Source: Burkholderiales bacterium
GTDB lineage: Bacteria > Pseudomonadota > Gammaproteobacteria > Burkholderiales > Casimicrobiaceae
DNA: 49,689 nucleotides
Direction of reading: 5' to 3'
Assembly: GCA_020851255.1 (NCBI GenBank)
Contig: JADZDA010000106.1
Location: 1-49,689, forward strand
The number at the start of each line of letters is the position of its first letter. Within the stretch, counting starts at the first letter, position 1. Both the position numbers and the translations under genes were made by a program. Under the pieces are notes generated by a model. The model was not told where the DNA came from. It saw only the letters and a list, made by a program, of their open reading frames with translations, and did not search any database. Shown here piece after piece: positions 13,361 to 25,400 of the stretch.

Positions 13361-14299
13361 ATGTCGTCGAACCCGATCGACCCGCCGACCATTCCCAACG
13401 CCCAGCTCGACGCGATGCGCGCCGAGCGTCGCGAGGAGGCCGCCTCCGCCGGAGGAGGCGGCAGCGGCGGCCGTACGCTGTTGTTGCTCGGGCTGCTGCT
13501 CGTCGTCCTGGGGTTGGGCTGGTGGTTCTGGAGCGCGCTGTTCGCACCCGAGTCCAAGCCCGCGCAGCTCGCCCAGACGCCGGCCGAACCCCCGAAGGCC
13601 GCCGCTCCCGCGCCGCCCGCGGAGCCGGTGATCCTGCATCCGATCGACGAGGCCCCGGTCGCCGGCGCTCCGCCTCTGCCCAAGCTCGCCGAGAGCGACA
13701 AGGACGCCGGCGAAGGTCTCGCCGCGCTGCTGGGCAAGGACGCGTACGCGCGCTACTTCGTTTCGCAGGATCTGGTGCGACGGATCGTCGCGACCGTCGA
13801 CAACCTGCCGCGCAAGACCTACGCGCAGCGCCTGTCGCCGGTGAAGCCGGTGGCCGGCGCGTTCCTCGTGTCGGGCAAGGACCCGGAGCGCACGATCGAC
13901 GCGAAGAACGCCGCGCGCTACACGCCCTACGTGCGCGTGCTCGACGCGGTCGACGCGCGCAAGCTCGTGGCGCTCTACGTGCGCCTCTATCCGCTGTTCC
14001 AGGAGGCCTACCAGGAGCTGGGCTATCCGAAGGCCTACTTCAACGACCGCCTGGTGCAGGCGCTCGATGTGATGATCGCCACGCCGTCGATGCCCGGACA
14101 GCTCCGCGTGACGCAGCCCAAGGTGTTCTACCAGTACGCCGACGAGAACCTCGAGGCGCTTCCGTCCGGGCAGAAGATCCTGCTGCGCATGGGCCCGGAG
14201 AACGCGGCGCGCGTGAGAGCCAAGCTCGTCGAGATCCGCAAGCTCGTCGCGAAAGACGGGGCCGCCGCGAAGGAAGCGGCGAAGGAAGCCGCGAAATAG
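13361..14299 (+). CDS. DUF3014 single-pass membrane protein, 312 aa
   Basis: Matches DUF3014 proteins: a short cytoplasmic N-terminus with a Gly-rich linker, one membrane helix at residues 39-61 (TLLLLGLLLVVLGLGWWFW), a Pro/Ala linker, then a C-terminal domain with LPKLAESD, QDLVRRIVATVDNLPR, ARYTPYVRVLDAVDA, YVRLYPLFQEAYQELGYP and VTQPKVFYQYADENLEAL. The C-terminal domain should face the periplasm. The tail ends in an AKEAAKEAAK repeat. The function of the family is not established. The ATG follows GGAGGCAGCGCC, a fair ribosome site. No operon partner is obvious; genes on both sides are more than 85 bp away. Confidence 0.85.
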   Translation: MSSNPIDPPTIPNAQLDAMRAERREEAASAGGGGSGGRTLLLLGLLLVVLGLGWWFWSALFAPESKPAQLAQTPAEPPKAAAPAPPAEPVILHPIDEAPVAGAPPLPKLAESDKDAGEGLAALLGKDAYARYFVSQDLVRRIVATVDNLPRKTYAQRLSPVKPVAGAFLVSGKDPERTIDAKNAARYTPYVRVLDAVDARKLVALYVRLYPLFQEAYQELGYPKAYFNDRLVQALDVMIATPSMPGQLRVTQPKVFYQYADENLEALPSGQKILLRMGPENAARVRAKLVEIRKLVAKDGAAAKEAAKEAAK

Positions 14300-14387
14300 C
14301 AGGCGCACGGCACTCGCGGCCAAGCGCAAGCGCGCCTCGGCCGAAAGACCGAAGGCGCAACCACGCGCGGGCGCGCATCCTGCGTGG

Positions 14388-14825
14388 ATGACTCGCATCC
14401 GCCGCACGCCGACCGCTTCCCTCGGTGCCCGTCCCGCGATCGCACGCGCCCCGCGCCGGCGCCACGCGCCCGACCGCGCCCGATCCGGCCCGCGAGCCGA
14501 CGAGCGATTCCCGCCGCCGCCGCGAGGCTTCGTCCGGTTGGCCGACGACATCGCGCAGGGTGCGATCGACCTTCTCGCAGGCAGCGGCGATCGCCCGACG
14601 GTCGTCGTTCGCGCGAACGGCACGATCGGCATCCCCCGAGGTATCCGCAACGCGCTGCTGCTCGACCCCGGCGAGCGCGTGAGCCTCGGATTCGAGCAGG
14701 GCGTGCTCACCGTGCGCCCGGTCGAGGCGTGGGAGGCTTCGGGTGCGTCGACGGGCGGAGCATCGGCTCTGGATCGCGAGATCGACGACTTCCTGAGGCG
14801 GCGTCGCCGCAGGACGCCGGCCTAG
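14388..14825 (+). CDS. AbrB-like swapped-hairpin protein, 145 aa
   Basis: The central segment (about residues 75-110: VVRANGTIGIPRGIRNALLLDPGERVSLGF split over GTIGIPRG and LDPGERV) is the looped-hinge beta hairpin of AbrB/MazE-type DNA-binding proteins. The N-terminal 45 residues are Arg/Pro-rich and may be disordered or not translated if a later start is used; the C-terminal tail is DREIDDFLRRRRRR. AbrB-type proteins are usually antitoxins or transition-state regulators. No toxin gene follows directly; the next two genes are another AbrB protein and its PIN toxin, so this may be an extra regulator of that pair or an orphan antitoxin. Confidence 0.6.
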   Translation: MTRIRRTPTASLGARPAIARAPRRRHAPDRARSGPRADERFPPPPRGFVRLADDIAQGAIDLLAGSGDRPTVVVRANGTIGIPRGIRNALLLDPGERVSLGFEQGVLTVRPVEAWEASGASTGGASALDREIDDFLRRRRRRTPA

Positions 14826-14841
14826 GGATCAGCAGCGGGCG

Positions 14842-14889
14842 TTGCGGGGTGATTTCTGGAAGGCTATGATGTCTTACTCAAGTCTTACT
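14842..14889 (+). promoter_or_regulatory. Promoter and direct-repeat operator of the AbrB-PIN pair
   Basis: TTGCGG (14842-14847) and TATGAT (14865-14870) are separated by 17 bp, a good sigma-70 promoter. Immediately downstream GTCTTACT occurs twice (14871-14878 and 14882-14889) with an 11-bp period, so both copies lie on the same face of the helix over the expected transcription start. This is the layout expected for an antitoxin operator. All elements are seen directly; regulation is inferred. Confidence 0.65.
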
Positions 14890-14928
14890 TTGGAACGGAC
14901 CCCCGCGTCCGATCCCGAAGCCCCGCCC

Positions 14929-15189
14929 ATGGAACGCACCCGACTCTCCTCGAAGGGCCAGATCGTGCTGCCGAAGGCCGTGCGCGCGGCGAAGCAATGG
15001 ACCGAAGGCACCGAATTCACGGTCGAGATAGTCGCCGACGGCGTACTGCTCAAGCCGATGCGAGCGTTCCCGCCCACGCGTCTCGACGATGTCGCGGCCA
15101 GCGTCCGCTGGCGCGGGCGGCCCAGGTCGCTCGCCGACATGGAGCGCGCGATCGCGGCCGGCGCACGGGCAGGGCGTGATCGCCGTTGA
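14929..15189 (+). CDS. AbrB-family antitoxin, 86 aa
   Basis: MERTRLSSKGQIVLPKAVR is the classic N-terminus of AbrB/MazE-like swapped-hairpin antitoxins (SSKGQ(I/V)VLPK), followed by WTEGTEFTVEIVADGVLLKP. The C-terminal part (RLDDVAASVRWRGRPRSLADMERAI) is a typical toxin-binding helix found with PIN toxins. The in-frame ATG at 14866 would add 21 non-family residues, so 14929 is used. The gene overlaps the PIN toxin start by 14 bp, and a promoter with a direct-repeat operator lies upstream. The antitoxin would neutralise the toxin and repress the operon. Confidence 0.85.
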   Translation: MERTRLSSKGQIVLPKAVRAAKQWTEGTEFTVEIVADGVLLKPMRAFPPTRLDDVAASVRWRGRPRSLADMERAIAAGARAGRDRR

Positions 15190-15565
15190 CACGAACGTCG
15201 TCGTCCGGCTGCTGGTCGGCGACGACCCGCGGCAATCCGCCCGCGCGAAAGCGATCTTCTCGCAGGGCGCGATCCTGATCCCGAAGAGCGTCGTGCTCGA
15301 GACCGCGTGGGTGCTCTCCTACGCATACCGTCAGGACCGGGCGAGCGTCGCGGCGGCGATCCGCGCGGTCGCAGGACTCCCCGACGTCGAGATCGAGGAC
15401 TCGCCCTCGGTCGCCCGCGCGCTCGATCTCGTCGAGCGCGGAATCGATTTCGCGGACGCGCTCCATGTCGCCAGCGGTGGCGATTCGCAGCGCTTCGTGA
15501 CTTTCGATCGGCCACTCGCTCGCCGTGCGCGCGGCGTCACCCGGATCGAGGTCACCGGAGCCTGA
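15176..15565 (+). CDS. PIN-domain toxin, 129 aa
   Basis: PIN-domain ribonuclease of a type II toxin-antitoxin pair. Acidic residues of the active site are in place: Asp5 (VIAVDTNVVVRLL), Glu42 (VVLETAWVLSYAY), Asp94 (GIDFADALHVA) and Asp111 (RFVTFDRPLARR). It starts with GTG at 15176 inside the antitoxin gene, a 14-bp overlap that implies coupled translation. The subfamily with LETAWVLSYAY and ADALH is usually found with AbrB-type antitoxins, as here. It is full length and probably active. Confidence 0.88.
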   Translation: MIAVDTNVVVRLLVGDDPRQSARAKAIFSQGAILIPKSVVLETAWVLSYAYRQDRASVAAAIRAVAGLPDVEIEDSPSVARALDLVERGIDFADALHVASGGDSQRFVTFDRPLARRARGVTRIEVTGA

Positions 15566-15930
15566 GCGGGCGAGGGTTGCGGTCAGGGTGGCGCGGCGAG
15601 CCCACCGCCTAGGCCTTTCGGCTGATTGCCGGCAGGCGTAACGTCCCCGATCATCGAAGCCGAGCGTGGATCCCCGTCGCCCGACGGGGCGCACGCCACG
15701 GCCGACGCGCCGCATCCGGCGGCGCGCCAGCGGGAGGACGCGTCCATGCGAGTACGCAGGCCGGAGGTTATTGCCGAGCGGTGGGCTGGCCGGTTCCCGA
15801 TGGGGTACCAGGACTCGGCGGCCCTGACGACGAGTGCGCCGCCCGGGGCGAGTTCGTCAACGCGGGGCTGGAGGCTTCGGCGGGTTCGGCTGTCGATGTC
15901 GCGGCCTGGGGTTGGGCGGGGGGCGCGGCC
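15566..15930 (+). other. Intergenic region with one strong hairpin
   Basis: No gene recognised. CCCCGTCG-CC-CGACGGGG at 15672-15689 is a perfect 8-bp stem with a 2-bp loop; it lacks a T run, so it may be a factor-dependent terminator hairpin for the toxin operon or a simple palindrome. Frames that read into the following lipoprotein gene from 15781 are Gly/Arg-rich and lack a signal, so they are not counted as coding. GC content begins to fall beyond 15950. Confidence 0.45.
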
Positions 15931-16395
15931 ATGAACACCGTGATCCAGACGTACGCGAAACGCCTGGTCGCCGTCGTTCTCGCGCTGACGGTTTCCGGTT
16001 GCGGGTTCAGCCGCGTGTTGGCGGATTGGAAGATCGATCAGCTTTGCAAGCAGGACGGCGGGGTCAAGGTATTCGAGAAGGATGTGGCGCCGAAGGAGTT
16101 CTTGTGGCCGAACGGGCGCGTGAATGTCGGTGAACTCGGACGTGCGAAACCAGGACAGCAGTACTTTATCGTTCGGCAGTCAATTGCTATTCAGTCTGGC
16201 CAGCCGACGATTTATCGAATCGAAGAACAACTGCTTCGAACCAGCGACAAGAAGCATCTAGGAACGGCAGTTACCTACATACGGCCTGTTGATGACCTTG
16301 GGCCATATTCGCCCTTTCGATCGAACTACACCTGCCCGGACAGCGGAGCTCTTAGGCCGATGGTCGAAGCTGTATTTGGTGTCGAGTCCCAGTAG
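15931..16395 (+). CDS. Small lipoprotein upstream of the RTX lipase, 154 aa
   Basis: The N-terminal signal [24 protein letters not shown] has a lipobox VSGC with lipidated Cys24. The mature part has no family I can name: [26 protein letters not shown], a [13 protein letters not shown] strand, [15 protein letters not shown] and a second and third Cys late in the protein. It lies 11 bp before the RTX gene and shares its lower GC content, so both were probably acquired together and are co-transcribed. Lipase effectors of other secretion systems are often paired with periplasmic lipoprotein immunity proteins; by analogy this could protect the cell or assist secretion. That role is inference only. 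Confidence 0.72.
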   Translation: MNTVIQTYAKRLVAVVLALTVSGCGFSRVLADWKIDQLCKQDGGVKVFEKDVAPKEFLWPNGRVNVGELGRAKPGQQYFIVRQSIAIQSGQPTIYRIEEQLLRTSDKKHLGTAVTYIRPVDDLGPYSPFRSNYTCPDSGALRPMVEAVFGVESQ

Positions 16396-16406
16396 CAGAG
16401 GAACTC

Positions 16407-19400
16407 ATGTCGATAGTCGCAGAATTGTATCGTCATTCACAGCTTGCATTAGCGGCCTACGCACGATTGACAAGGGGCGCGCCGGACGTTTCGGCACTTC
16501 AGGCACAGGACTTTGCAGAACCCTCGGCGACTCGGTTCAGCGCCCGGTGGAACGTGGTCGACACATACCAGCACCAGAACGATCCGTATCCGATCCATGA
16601 TCCGAACACCGGCCAGTATCTCGGGCAGTTCAGCGGATCTAACGGTCTTTCGGCGACCGTATTCAAGAACATCCAGACAAATGAAGTAGTCCTCGCGATC
16701 CGAGGCACACACGACGTTAACGACGCCATCGCGGACATTTCCGTCGCCGCACTCGGAGAACCGACCAGGCAAGGGCAATACCAGTCACTTCGCATCAAGA
16801 TTCTGGAATGGATCGCCGCCGGGGTTCTTCCCCAGAATTTTGTCGCGACTGGCCACTCGCTCGGCGGCTTCTTGGCAAACGCACTCGCCCTGGAGTTTCC
16901 GCAGCACGTGACCCACGCTTACGTGTACAACGCCCCCGGTCTCGGCGGGCTCACCGGGCGAAACGTCCTCGACGCGATCGCCCACGTCTACCACGTCACC
17001 GGCGGCGCCTACGACCCGTCGCACTTCACAAACGTCCGCGCTAGACCCGGTAATTCGCTGATCTCGGGACTCGGCAACCAACCCGCTCCGCCGATCCTCA
17101 TCGAAGGTGAGGATCGCGGGCTGATCGGGAACCACTCGATCGTTCCGCTCACCGACTCGCTCGCACTCTACGATGCCTTCGGCGGGCTCTCGGCAACCGA
17201 CGCGATCCCGCAGATCGGCGCCATCCTGCGCGGCACCCGATCGACCCCGAACGGGAGGCTTGAGACGGCGCTCGACGCCCTGCGAAACACGGTGCTCGGT
17301 GCGAACCAGCCACCTACGACGATTGAGAACCGAGACGCGTATCACGCCAATCTTCTCGCGCTCCGCGATTCCGCTTCCTACCTGACCCTCGCCGGCCAAG
17401 CCCGGCTCGACCCGATCGCCTCGCTGGCGAACGGCGCCCTCGCTCGCGATGCGCAGACCTCGCTCGGTTCCCTGATCGCGTTGCAGCTGCTCACGCCGTT
17501 CCGTCTCGCCAACGTGGACGCGCAACTCGCCCCGCGTCACGCCGCGCTGGATCTCGCCCTGCAGCACGACCTGGAGCTGGCGGGCGACGATCGGAGCACG
17601 GATGCCTGGTTCAGCGCACGCTGGCGGGAGGAACGTGCCCGATTCCAGAGCGCGCTGACGGCCCAGGGGGCGTCCAACATCAGTCCGCGCAGCGCCACTC
17701 GCAGACTCTTCGGGCACAACTACGAGGATCGCGCTTCCGGCCAGATCTCGTCGGCCGACCTGTCTACTCGACCGGACGCGACGCCGACCAATGTGGTCTT
17801 CGGTCATCCCGACACGGCGAACTCGCTGACCGCGAGTGGCGCCCAGTCCGTTCTTTTCGGCGGCCGCCTCGACGACACGCTAACCGGCTCGACCGGCCGC
17901 GACTACCTCGAAGGCAACCGCGGCGTCGACACCCTCGTCGGCTCCGGCGGCCGAGACACGCTGATCGGCGGCGAAGGCGCGGACCAGCTCGACGGCGGCA
18001 CCGAAGTCGACATCCTTCTTGGCGGCTCCGGTGTCGACACGCTCATCGGCGGAACACACGACGATCGCCTCGACGGGGGGCGCGACAACGATACATTGCG
18101 CGGCGACGCGGGTGTGGACACGTACGTCGTGCGCGCCGGGCACGGAAGGGACACGATCAGCGACTCGGACGGCAGGGGTCAGATCGAATACGTCGACAAC
18201 CAGGGAAGAGCCACGATCGTCGCCGGCGTCGGCATCGCCGACCGCACCGCCACGAACCGCTGGGCGATGTTCGTCCGCGGCGGTACCGAGTTCACGGCGA
18301 CGCGGAATTCGCCGCTGACACTGACCGCGCCCGATGGCTCGCAGGTGGTCGTGTCCGATCACGCGAACGGTCAGCTCGGAATCAACCTGCTCGCAGACAT
18401 CCCCGATCAGGCGACGACCCACACGATCACCGGTGACCAGAACGCCGACCGCCGGGACACGCTCTTCGGAACCGGGGTCAACGACCTGATCGACGGAGGC
18501 GAGGATACCGATCGGCTGTTCGGCGGCTTCGGCGCGGACCGTCTGCTCGGCGGCGCCGGGCGCGATCGGCTGGAAGGCGAGGAAGGCGAGGACGTTCTCG
18601 AAGGGGGCGAAGGTGCCGACATCCTCGAAGGCGGCGAGGGGCGCGATCGCCTGTTCGCAGCCACGACCGCGACCGTCGACCCACTGACCGCCGTCCGGAC
18701 CACGCTCGCGTCGACGGCGCCCGCAACGGGACAGTTGGGTGACTGGCTTTCCGGGGGCGGCAGCGAAGACGTCTTGATCGGCGCCGAGGGCGACGACGGT
18801 CTGGCGGGCGGATCGGGCATGGACTTCATCGTCGGCGGCGCCGGCGACGACTCGCTGCTCGGCGACGCCGAATTCACGGCCGCGACCGGCGATTGGGGTT
18901 GGGTCGACCAGGATTTGGGCGGCGTACTCGCCCGCTCGTTCACCGGCATGGACTCGGGTGCGCTCGATCCTCTCGGCGGCGCGAACGACACGCTGCTCGG
19001 CGGGACCGGCGACGACTTCGCGCTGGGCGGCCGTGGCGACGACGCGATACACGGCGATGACGGCGCGGACTTCCTGCAGGGGGACGCAGGATCCGACGCG
19101 ATCACCGGAGGCGAGGGCGACGACCGTCTCGTCGGTGACGGATCGCAGACCACCTCGGGCGCCGACAACGGCCATGACTGGCTGTCCGGTGACGCGGGGG
19201 CGGACACGTTGATCGGCGGCGGAAACGTGGACGACCTGTCGGGAGGCGATGGGAACGACACGATCTTCGGCGACGACGCGATCGCCCGCCTCGCGACGAC
19301 GTTCCACGGCGACGACCGGATCGACGCGGGCGCGGGCGACGATGCCATCGAGGGTGGGTACGGAGCCGACTCGATCGAGGGTGGCGACGGCAACGACCAG

Positions 19401-22400
19401 ATCGCCGGCGACATCGCCGGCGATGCCGGCGGAGACGACGACTGGATCGACGCCGGCAGCGGCGACGATCTCGTCGAGGCCGGCGGCGGCGACGATCACG
19501 TCGAGGGCGGCGACGGCGAAGACTCGATCGACGGCATGGCTGGCGATGACGATATCCTGGGCGGAGAGGGCCGCGACCTGCTCGCCGGGTCGGCGGGCGA
19601 CGACTCGCTCGAAGGTGCAGGCGGTGACGACTCGCTATGGGGCGGCGACGGCATCGACGGCCTCGACGGCGGAGACGGCGACGACACGTTGTCGGGCGGC
19701 GAAGGCGACGACCTGCTGATGGGCGCGACCGGGCAGGACGACCTGCATGGCGACGACGGGAACGACGAACTCATCGGCGAAGCCGGCACCGATTATCTCG
19801 ACGGAGGCACGGGTAACGACGCCCTCAACGGAGGCCTCGGTTCCGATGCGCTCTCCGGCGGCGAAGGCGACGACACCCTCGACGGCGACGACGGGGCGGA
19901 CCTCCTGCTGGGCGGTGCCGGCTCCGATCACTTCCTGATCGGCACAGGCGACGGCGTCGATTTCCTCGCCGATCTCGATGCGAGCGACGTCATCGTGCTC
20001 CCCGTCGGGCTCGACGCCGACGATTTCGATTTCCAGCAAGCGCGCGACGAGCATGGACGCGATTCGCATCTCGCGATCCTCGCCGGCAATGCCGTCATCG
20101 CAGTGGCGCTCGAAGCCGCCACGGGAACGCGCCCGACGCTGCGGCTCGCGAGCGGCGCATTGGTCTCGAACTCGGTCATCGACACCGCGCTCGCCCGCCA
20201 TCCCACGCTTCAGGTCGAGATCCGGCTTCCCGCTTATTCGGCCGAGGGCTCTGCGCTCGCCGATCGCATTGTGTCCGCCGGAGGGCGCACGGTCGTGCAC
20301 GCCGCCGCCGGCGACGACAACCTCCTCGGCGGCCGCGCCGATGACGACCTGCACGGCGGCGAAGGCGCCGACCAGATCACCGCCGCCGGCGGTGACGACA
20401 TCCTGGCCGGCGACGCCGGCAACGACCAGCTCGACGCGGGCGATGGCAACGACGTCCTCGAAGGCGGCGACGGCGACGACATCCTCGCCGGTGCCGCAGG
20501 CGACGACCGCGCAACCGGCGGGGCCGGACACGACACGATCACGGGCGGCGCCGGCGCGGACGAACTCGCCGGCGGCGAGGGCGACGATGCGCTGGACGGC
20601 GGCGACGGGCGCGACACGCTTGCCGGTGACGCAGGGGCCGATACGCTGCTCGGCGGCGCGGGGAACGACGTGCTCGAGGGTGGCGCGGATGACGACATCC
20701 TGACAGCCGGCGCCGGAAACGACACGCTCACCGGCGGTACCGGTGACGACACGCTCGACGGCGGTACCGGCGACGACACGTTCATCGTCGATGGCCTCGG
20801 ACTCGATCGCATCCGCGATGCGGGCGGCGTGTCGACGGTGCGCTTCTCCGCCGGCATCTCGACGAACTCGTTCACGCTGACGCGTGGCGCGGCCGGCGGA
20901 CCCGACGAGCACTCGCTGATCGTCGATTTCGGCGGCGGCAACCGGACGATCATCGAGGACGGCCTGCGCGCAGGGCCCGCGAGCTACGTCTTCGCGGACG
21001 GGACGACACTCACCCGCGCGCAGATCCTCGATCGGCGATTCGATGCACCGCTCGTGTTGTCCGCCGATGCGGTGCGCCGACAGATCGCGGGCGGCTCGGG
21101 TGCCGACACGATCTCGGTGGGCGCGGCCACGCACGCCGACCTGCGGGGCGGCGGCGGCAGCGACACGATCACCGGCGGTGGCGGTTCCGACCGGCTTTCC
21201 GGCGACGACGGTGACGACACGCTTTCCGCGCTCGCGGGCGCCGACATGATCGATGGCGGTGCGGGCGACGACACGATCGACGCCGGCGATGGCGACGACG
21301 TCGTGCTCGGCGGCGCCGGCGGCGACACGCTCGCCGGAGGTGCCGGCAACGACGTCGTCCTCGGCGGCGCGGGCGACGACACGTTCGTGTCCGATGCGGG
21401 CAACGACGTTCTCCACGACGACGCCGGCGACGACACATACCGCTTTGGACCCGGCGCCGGATACGACCAGATCGTCGACACCGACGGCGCGAATCGCGTC
21501 CGGCTCGCGCCCGGGATCGCGATCGCCGACGTCGCGTTCCGCACCGACGGCACGAACCTGGTCGCGGCGCTCGCCGACGGCAGCCGCCTGCGCCTCGCCT
21601 ATGCGGTGACGCCGACGACCGACTACCCGTCCGCCCGCGTCGATGGCTTCGACTTCGACTCGGGCTCGCTCACGCTCGCGGAGGCGATCGCGCGCGCGAC
21701 GCCGATGATCGCCGGTGATTCTCCACCGTCCGCGCTGCCGTCGATCGGCACGCCGGGCAGCGACCGCTTCGGCGGCGCATTCGCGATCGGCCTGGACGGC
21801 GATGACACGATCGTCAGTGCGACCCGCGCGATCGGTGGTCCGGGCGACGACTCGTTCGAGGGAGGCAGGACCTTCGTTTTCGGCCGCGGCGACGGCCAGG
21901 ATTCGATACAGCTCTACAACTCGTCGGGCCGCCAGTCCGTCGGCACGCTGCAGTCCTGGATCGAGATGGGCCCGGGGATCGTCGCCGCGGATCTCGCGCT
22001 CGGCATCGAGAACCACGACCTCCTGATCACGATCCGCGACTCCGGTGATTCCGTCCGGGTACGCGACCATTTCGACCGGTACGGCGATTTTCCATCCTAC
22101 TACTACACCAGCGCGATCGCCGGCGTGCGATTCGCCGATGGAAGCACGCTCGACTTCAACGCGATCCTCGACGGCATCGGCGTCGGCACCGACGGCGACG
22201 ACCGCCTGGGCAGCGCCTCGGTCCTGTGGGACACGATCCACGCCGGCGACGGCGACGACGTGGTCGTGCTGCACGAGACGCAGGCCGATGTGTTCGGCGG
22301 CGACGGCGACGACGTCCTGTCTGCCGATCCGTACCTGCCCGGCGACGCCTCGCGATTGCACGGCGAGGGCGGCAACGACCGGCTCACCGCGGGTTCCGCC

Positions 22401-25400
22401 AACAGCGCGCGCACCGAGCTGTACGGCGATGACGGTGACGATCGGCTGGTCGGCCATCCGGGTGCGCGACTGGATGGCGGAACCGGCGACGATCGCTACG
22501 AGCTCTTCGGTGGCGCGACCGGCGGCCCGGTCGGCATCGCGTTCGGTCGCGGGCAGGGACAGGATTCGATCACGTACGGCGTGGAATTCCACAGCAACTC
22601 GGCGAGTCCGCGGTTCGACATCCGCGTCTCGCAGCCGTCGTACCGCGACCTCGTCGTCGAACGCGACGGCGAAGACCTCGTGCTGTCGATCCGCGATCGA
22701 GAGGACCGGATCGCTGTGCCGGACTTCTTCGTCGCCGGCACGAACTACGGGGGCATGGTGAGCCTGGCCGTCGTCGATCCCGCCACCGGCGTCGTTTTCG
22801 GCGACTCGCCGACCGCCGCGCAGATCGCGGCCCGTGCGATCGCCGTGCCCTCCGTCGCGACATCGCGCACCGGCACCGACACCGCCGACCTGATCGTCGG
22901 CGCCGGTGGCGTGGACACGCTCTCCGGGGGACGGGGCGACGACGAACTCGACGGCATGTCGGGCGACGATCGCCTCGACGGCGGCGACGGCGCGGACACG
23001 CTGATCGGCCGCTCCGGCCATGACATCCTCGACGGCGGAGCCGGCAACGACCAGCTCTCCGGCGGCCGCGGTGACGACGTGCTGCGCGGCGGCGAAGGCG
23101 ACGACCGGATCGTCGACTGGTCCGGCGACAACGCCGTCGAGGGCGGCTCGGGCAACGACTCGATCCGGCTCGAGGGCACCCACGGCTTCGCCCTCGGCGG
23201 TGAAGGCGACGACAACCTCTCCGCCGCCATCGGTGATCATCTGCTGGCCGGCGAGGCGGGCAACGACACTCTGTCCGGCGCCGGCGTCCGCGTCGAGTTC
23301 GACGGCGGCGCCGGCGACGATCGGATCAGCGTGGGTGCGGTCGCGCAGGCGGTCGTGCATTTCGGACGCGGTGGAGGGCTCGACCAGGTCTCCCTGCCCG
23401 CCTTCGCGCCGGACGCGCTCGACGAGATCCGCATGGGACCTGGCGTGCTCGCCCCGGATCTGCGGGCTGCGCGCTCCGGCACGACGCTGACGCTGTCGAT
23501 CGCCGGTGGCGCCGATGCGATGGTCGTGAGCAACGCGCTCGCCAGCGACGCGATCGCGATCGGTCGCGTGACCCTGGCCGATGGCACGTCGATCGACGGC
23601 GCCGCGCTGCTCGCGCTCGCGCGCGCCGGTACCGACGGCGCCGACGAGCTCCTCGGCACCGCCGGGGACGACTTGCTCCAGGGTGGTGCCGGCGACGACT
23701 CGATCGACGGCCAGGGCGGCAACGACACGCTCGAAGGCGGCAGCGGCGACGACACGCTCGACGGCCGAGGCGGCAACGACACGATCGACGGCGGCAGCGG
23801 CGCCGACACGATGCGCGGCGGGTCCGGAGACGACATCTACATCGTCGACGACGCGCTCGACAGCGTCATCGAGAACCCCGGCGAGGGATCGGACGAGGTG
23901 CGCTCGTCGCTGACAACGTACATGCCGACGAGCGTCGAGCGCGTGCGTCTGATCGGAACCGCGAACATCGACGCCTGGGGGACGCTCGGCGACGACGACA
24001 TCGCCGGCAACGCCGGCGACAACCTCCTGTACGGCAACGCCGGCGCCGACAGGCTCTCCGGCGGCGCCGGCAACGACACCTACAGCGTCGACGACGCCGG
24101 CGATGCGGTCATCGAACTCCCCGGCGAGGGCATCGACACCGTGCAGGCGGAGTTCACGACGACGCTCGGCGCGAACGTCGAGAACCTGATCCTGGCGACT
24201 TCCGCCAATGCCGACGCCACCGGCAACGCGCTCGACAACGTGATCACCGGCGGGGGCGGCGCCAACGTCCTGACCGGACTCGGGGGGAACGACACGCTCG
24301 ACGGCAGTATCGGCGCGGATCGCCTGGTCGGCGGCACCGGCGACGACACCTGCGTCGTCGACAACGCCGGCGACGTCGTCGTCGAACTCGCGGCGGAGGG
24401 AAGCGACACGGTTCTTTCCTCGATCGCGTACGTGCTGCCATCCGATGTCGAACACCTGGTGCTCTCGGGCAGCGCCAACCTGGCGGCGACCGGCAACGCG
24501 CTCGCCAACCGGATCACCGGCAACGCCGGCTCGAACACGATCGACGGCCGCGCCGGTGCCGACACGATGTCCGGCGGGCGCGGCAACGACACCTACGTCG
24601 TCGACGCCGCCGGCGACACCGTCGTCGAGCTGGCCGGCGAAGGAACCGACGTCGTGCAGTCGTCGGTGAGCTTCGTGCTTTCGGCGAACGTCGAGAACCT
24701 GACGCTCACCGGGACCTCCGCGATCGACGCCACCGGCAACACGCTCGCGAACACGCTGACCGGCAACGCCGCCACGAACACGCTCGACGGCGGAACCGGC
24801 AGCGACACGATGCGCGGCGGCGCCGGCGACGACACCTACGTCGTCGATGCCACGGGCGATGTCGTCGCCGAGAACGCGGCCGAGGGGACCGACACCGTCC
24901 GCGCCGGCGTCACGGCGACGCTCGGCACGAACCTCGAGCGGCTGGTGCTCACCGGTACCGCCGCGATCAACGGCACCGGCAACACGCAGGCGAATGCACT
25001 GACCGGCAACGCGGCAGCGAACACGTTGAACGGCGGCGCCGGCGCCGACACGATGACCGGCGGTGCCGGCAACGACACCTACGTCGTCGACGCGGCCGGC
25101 GACATCGTCGTCGAAAGCGCGGGCGGAGGAACCGATCTCGTGCAGTCGTCGATCGGCTGGACGCTCTCGTCCGATGTCGAGAACCTCACGCTCACCGGCA
25201 CCGCCGCGATCAACGGCACCGGCAACACGCTCGCGAACGTGCTGACAGGCAACACCGCCGCGAACACGCTGAACGGCGGGGCCGGCAACGACACGATGCG
25301 CGGCGGCGCCGGCAACGACACCTACGTCGTCGACGCGACCGGCGATGTCGTCACCGAGACCGCGGGCGAGGGCACCGACCTGGTCCAGGCGTCGGTCGGC

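Noticed and set aside
15672-15689. Rho-independent terminator after the PIN toxin
   Set aside because: The stem is strong but there is no T run and it lies more than 100 bp after the stop, so only a hairpin is reported.
19635-24455. A 1606-codon open frame on the minus strand opposite the RTX gene
   Set aside because: It is the shadow of GGxGxD repeats in GC-rich DNA; the product is Val/Arg/Ala-rich periodic sequence with no motifs.
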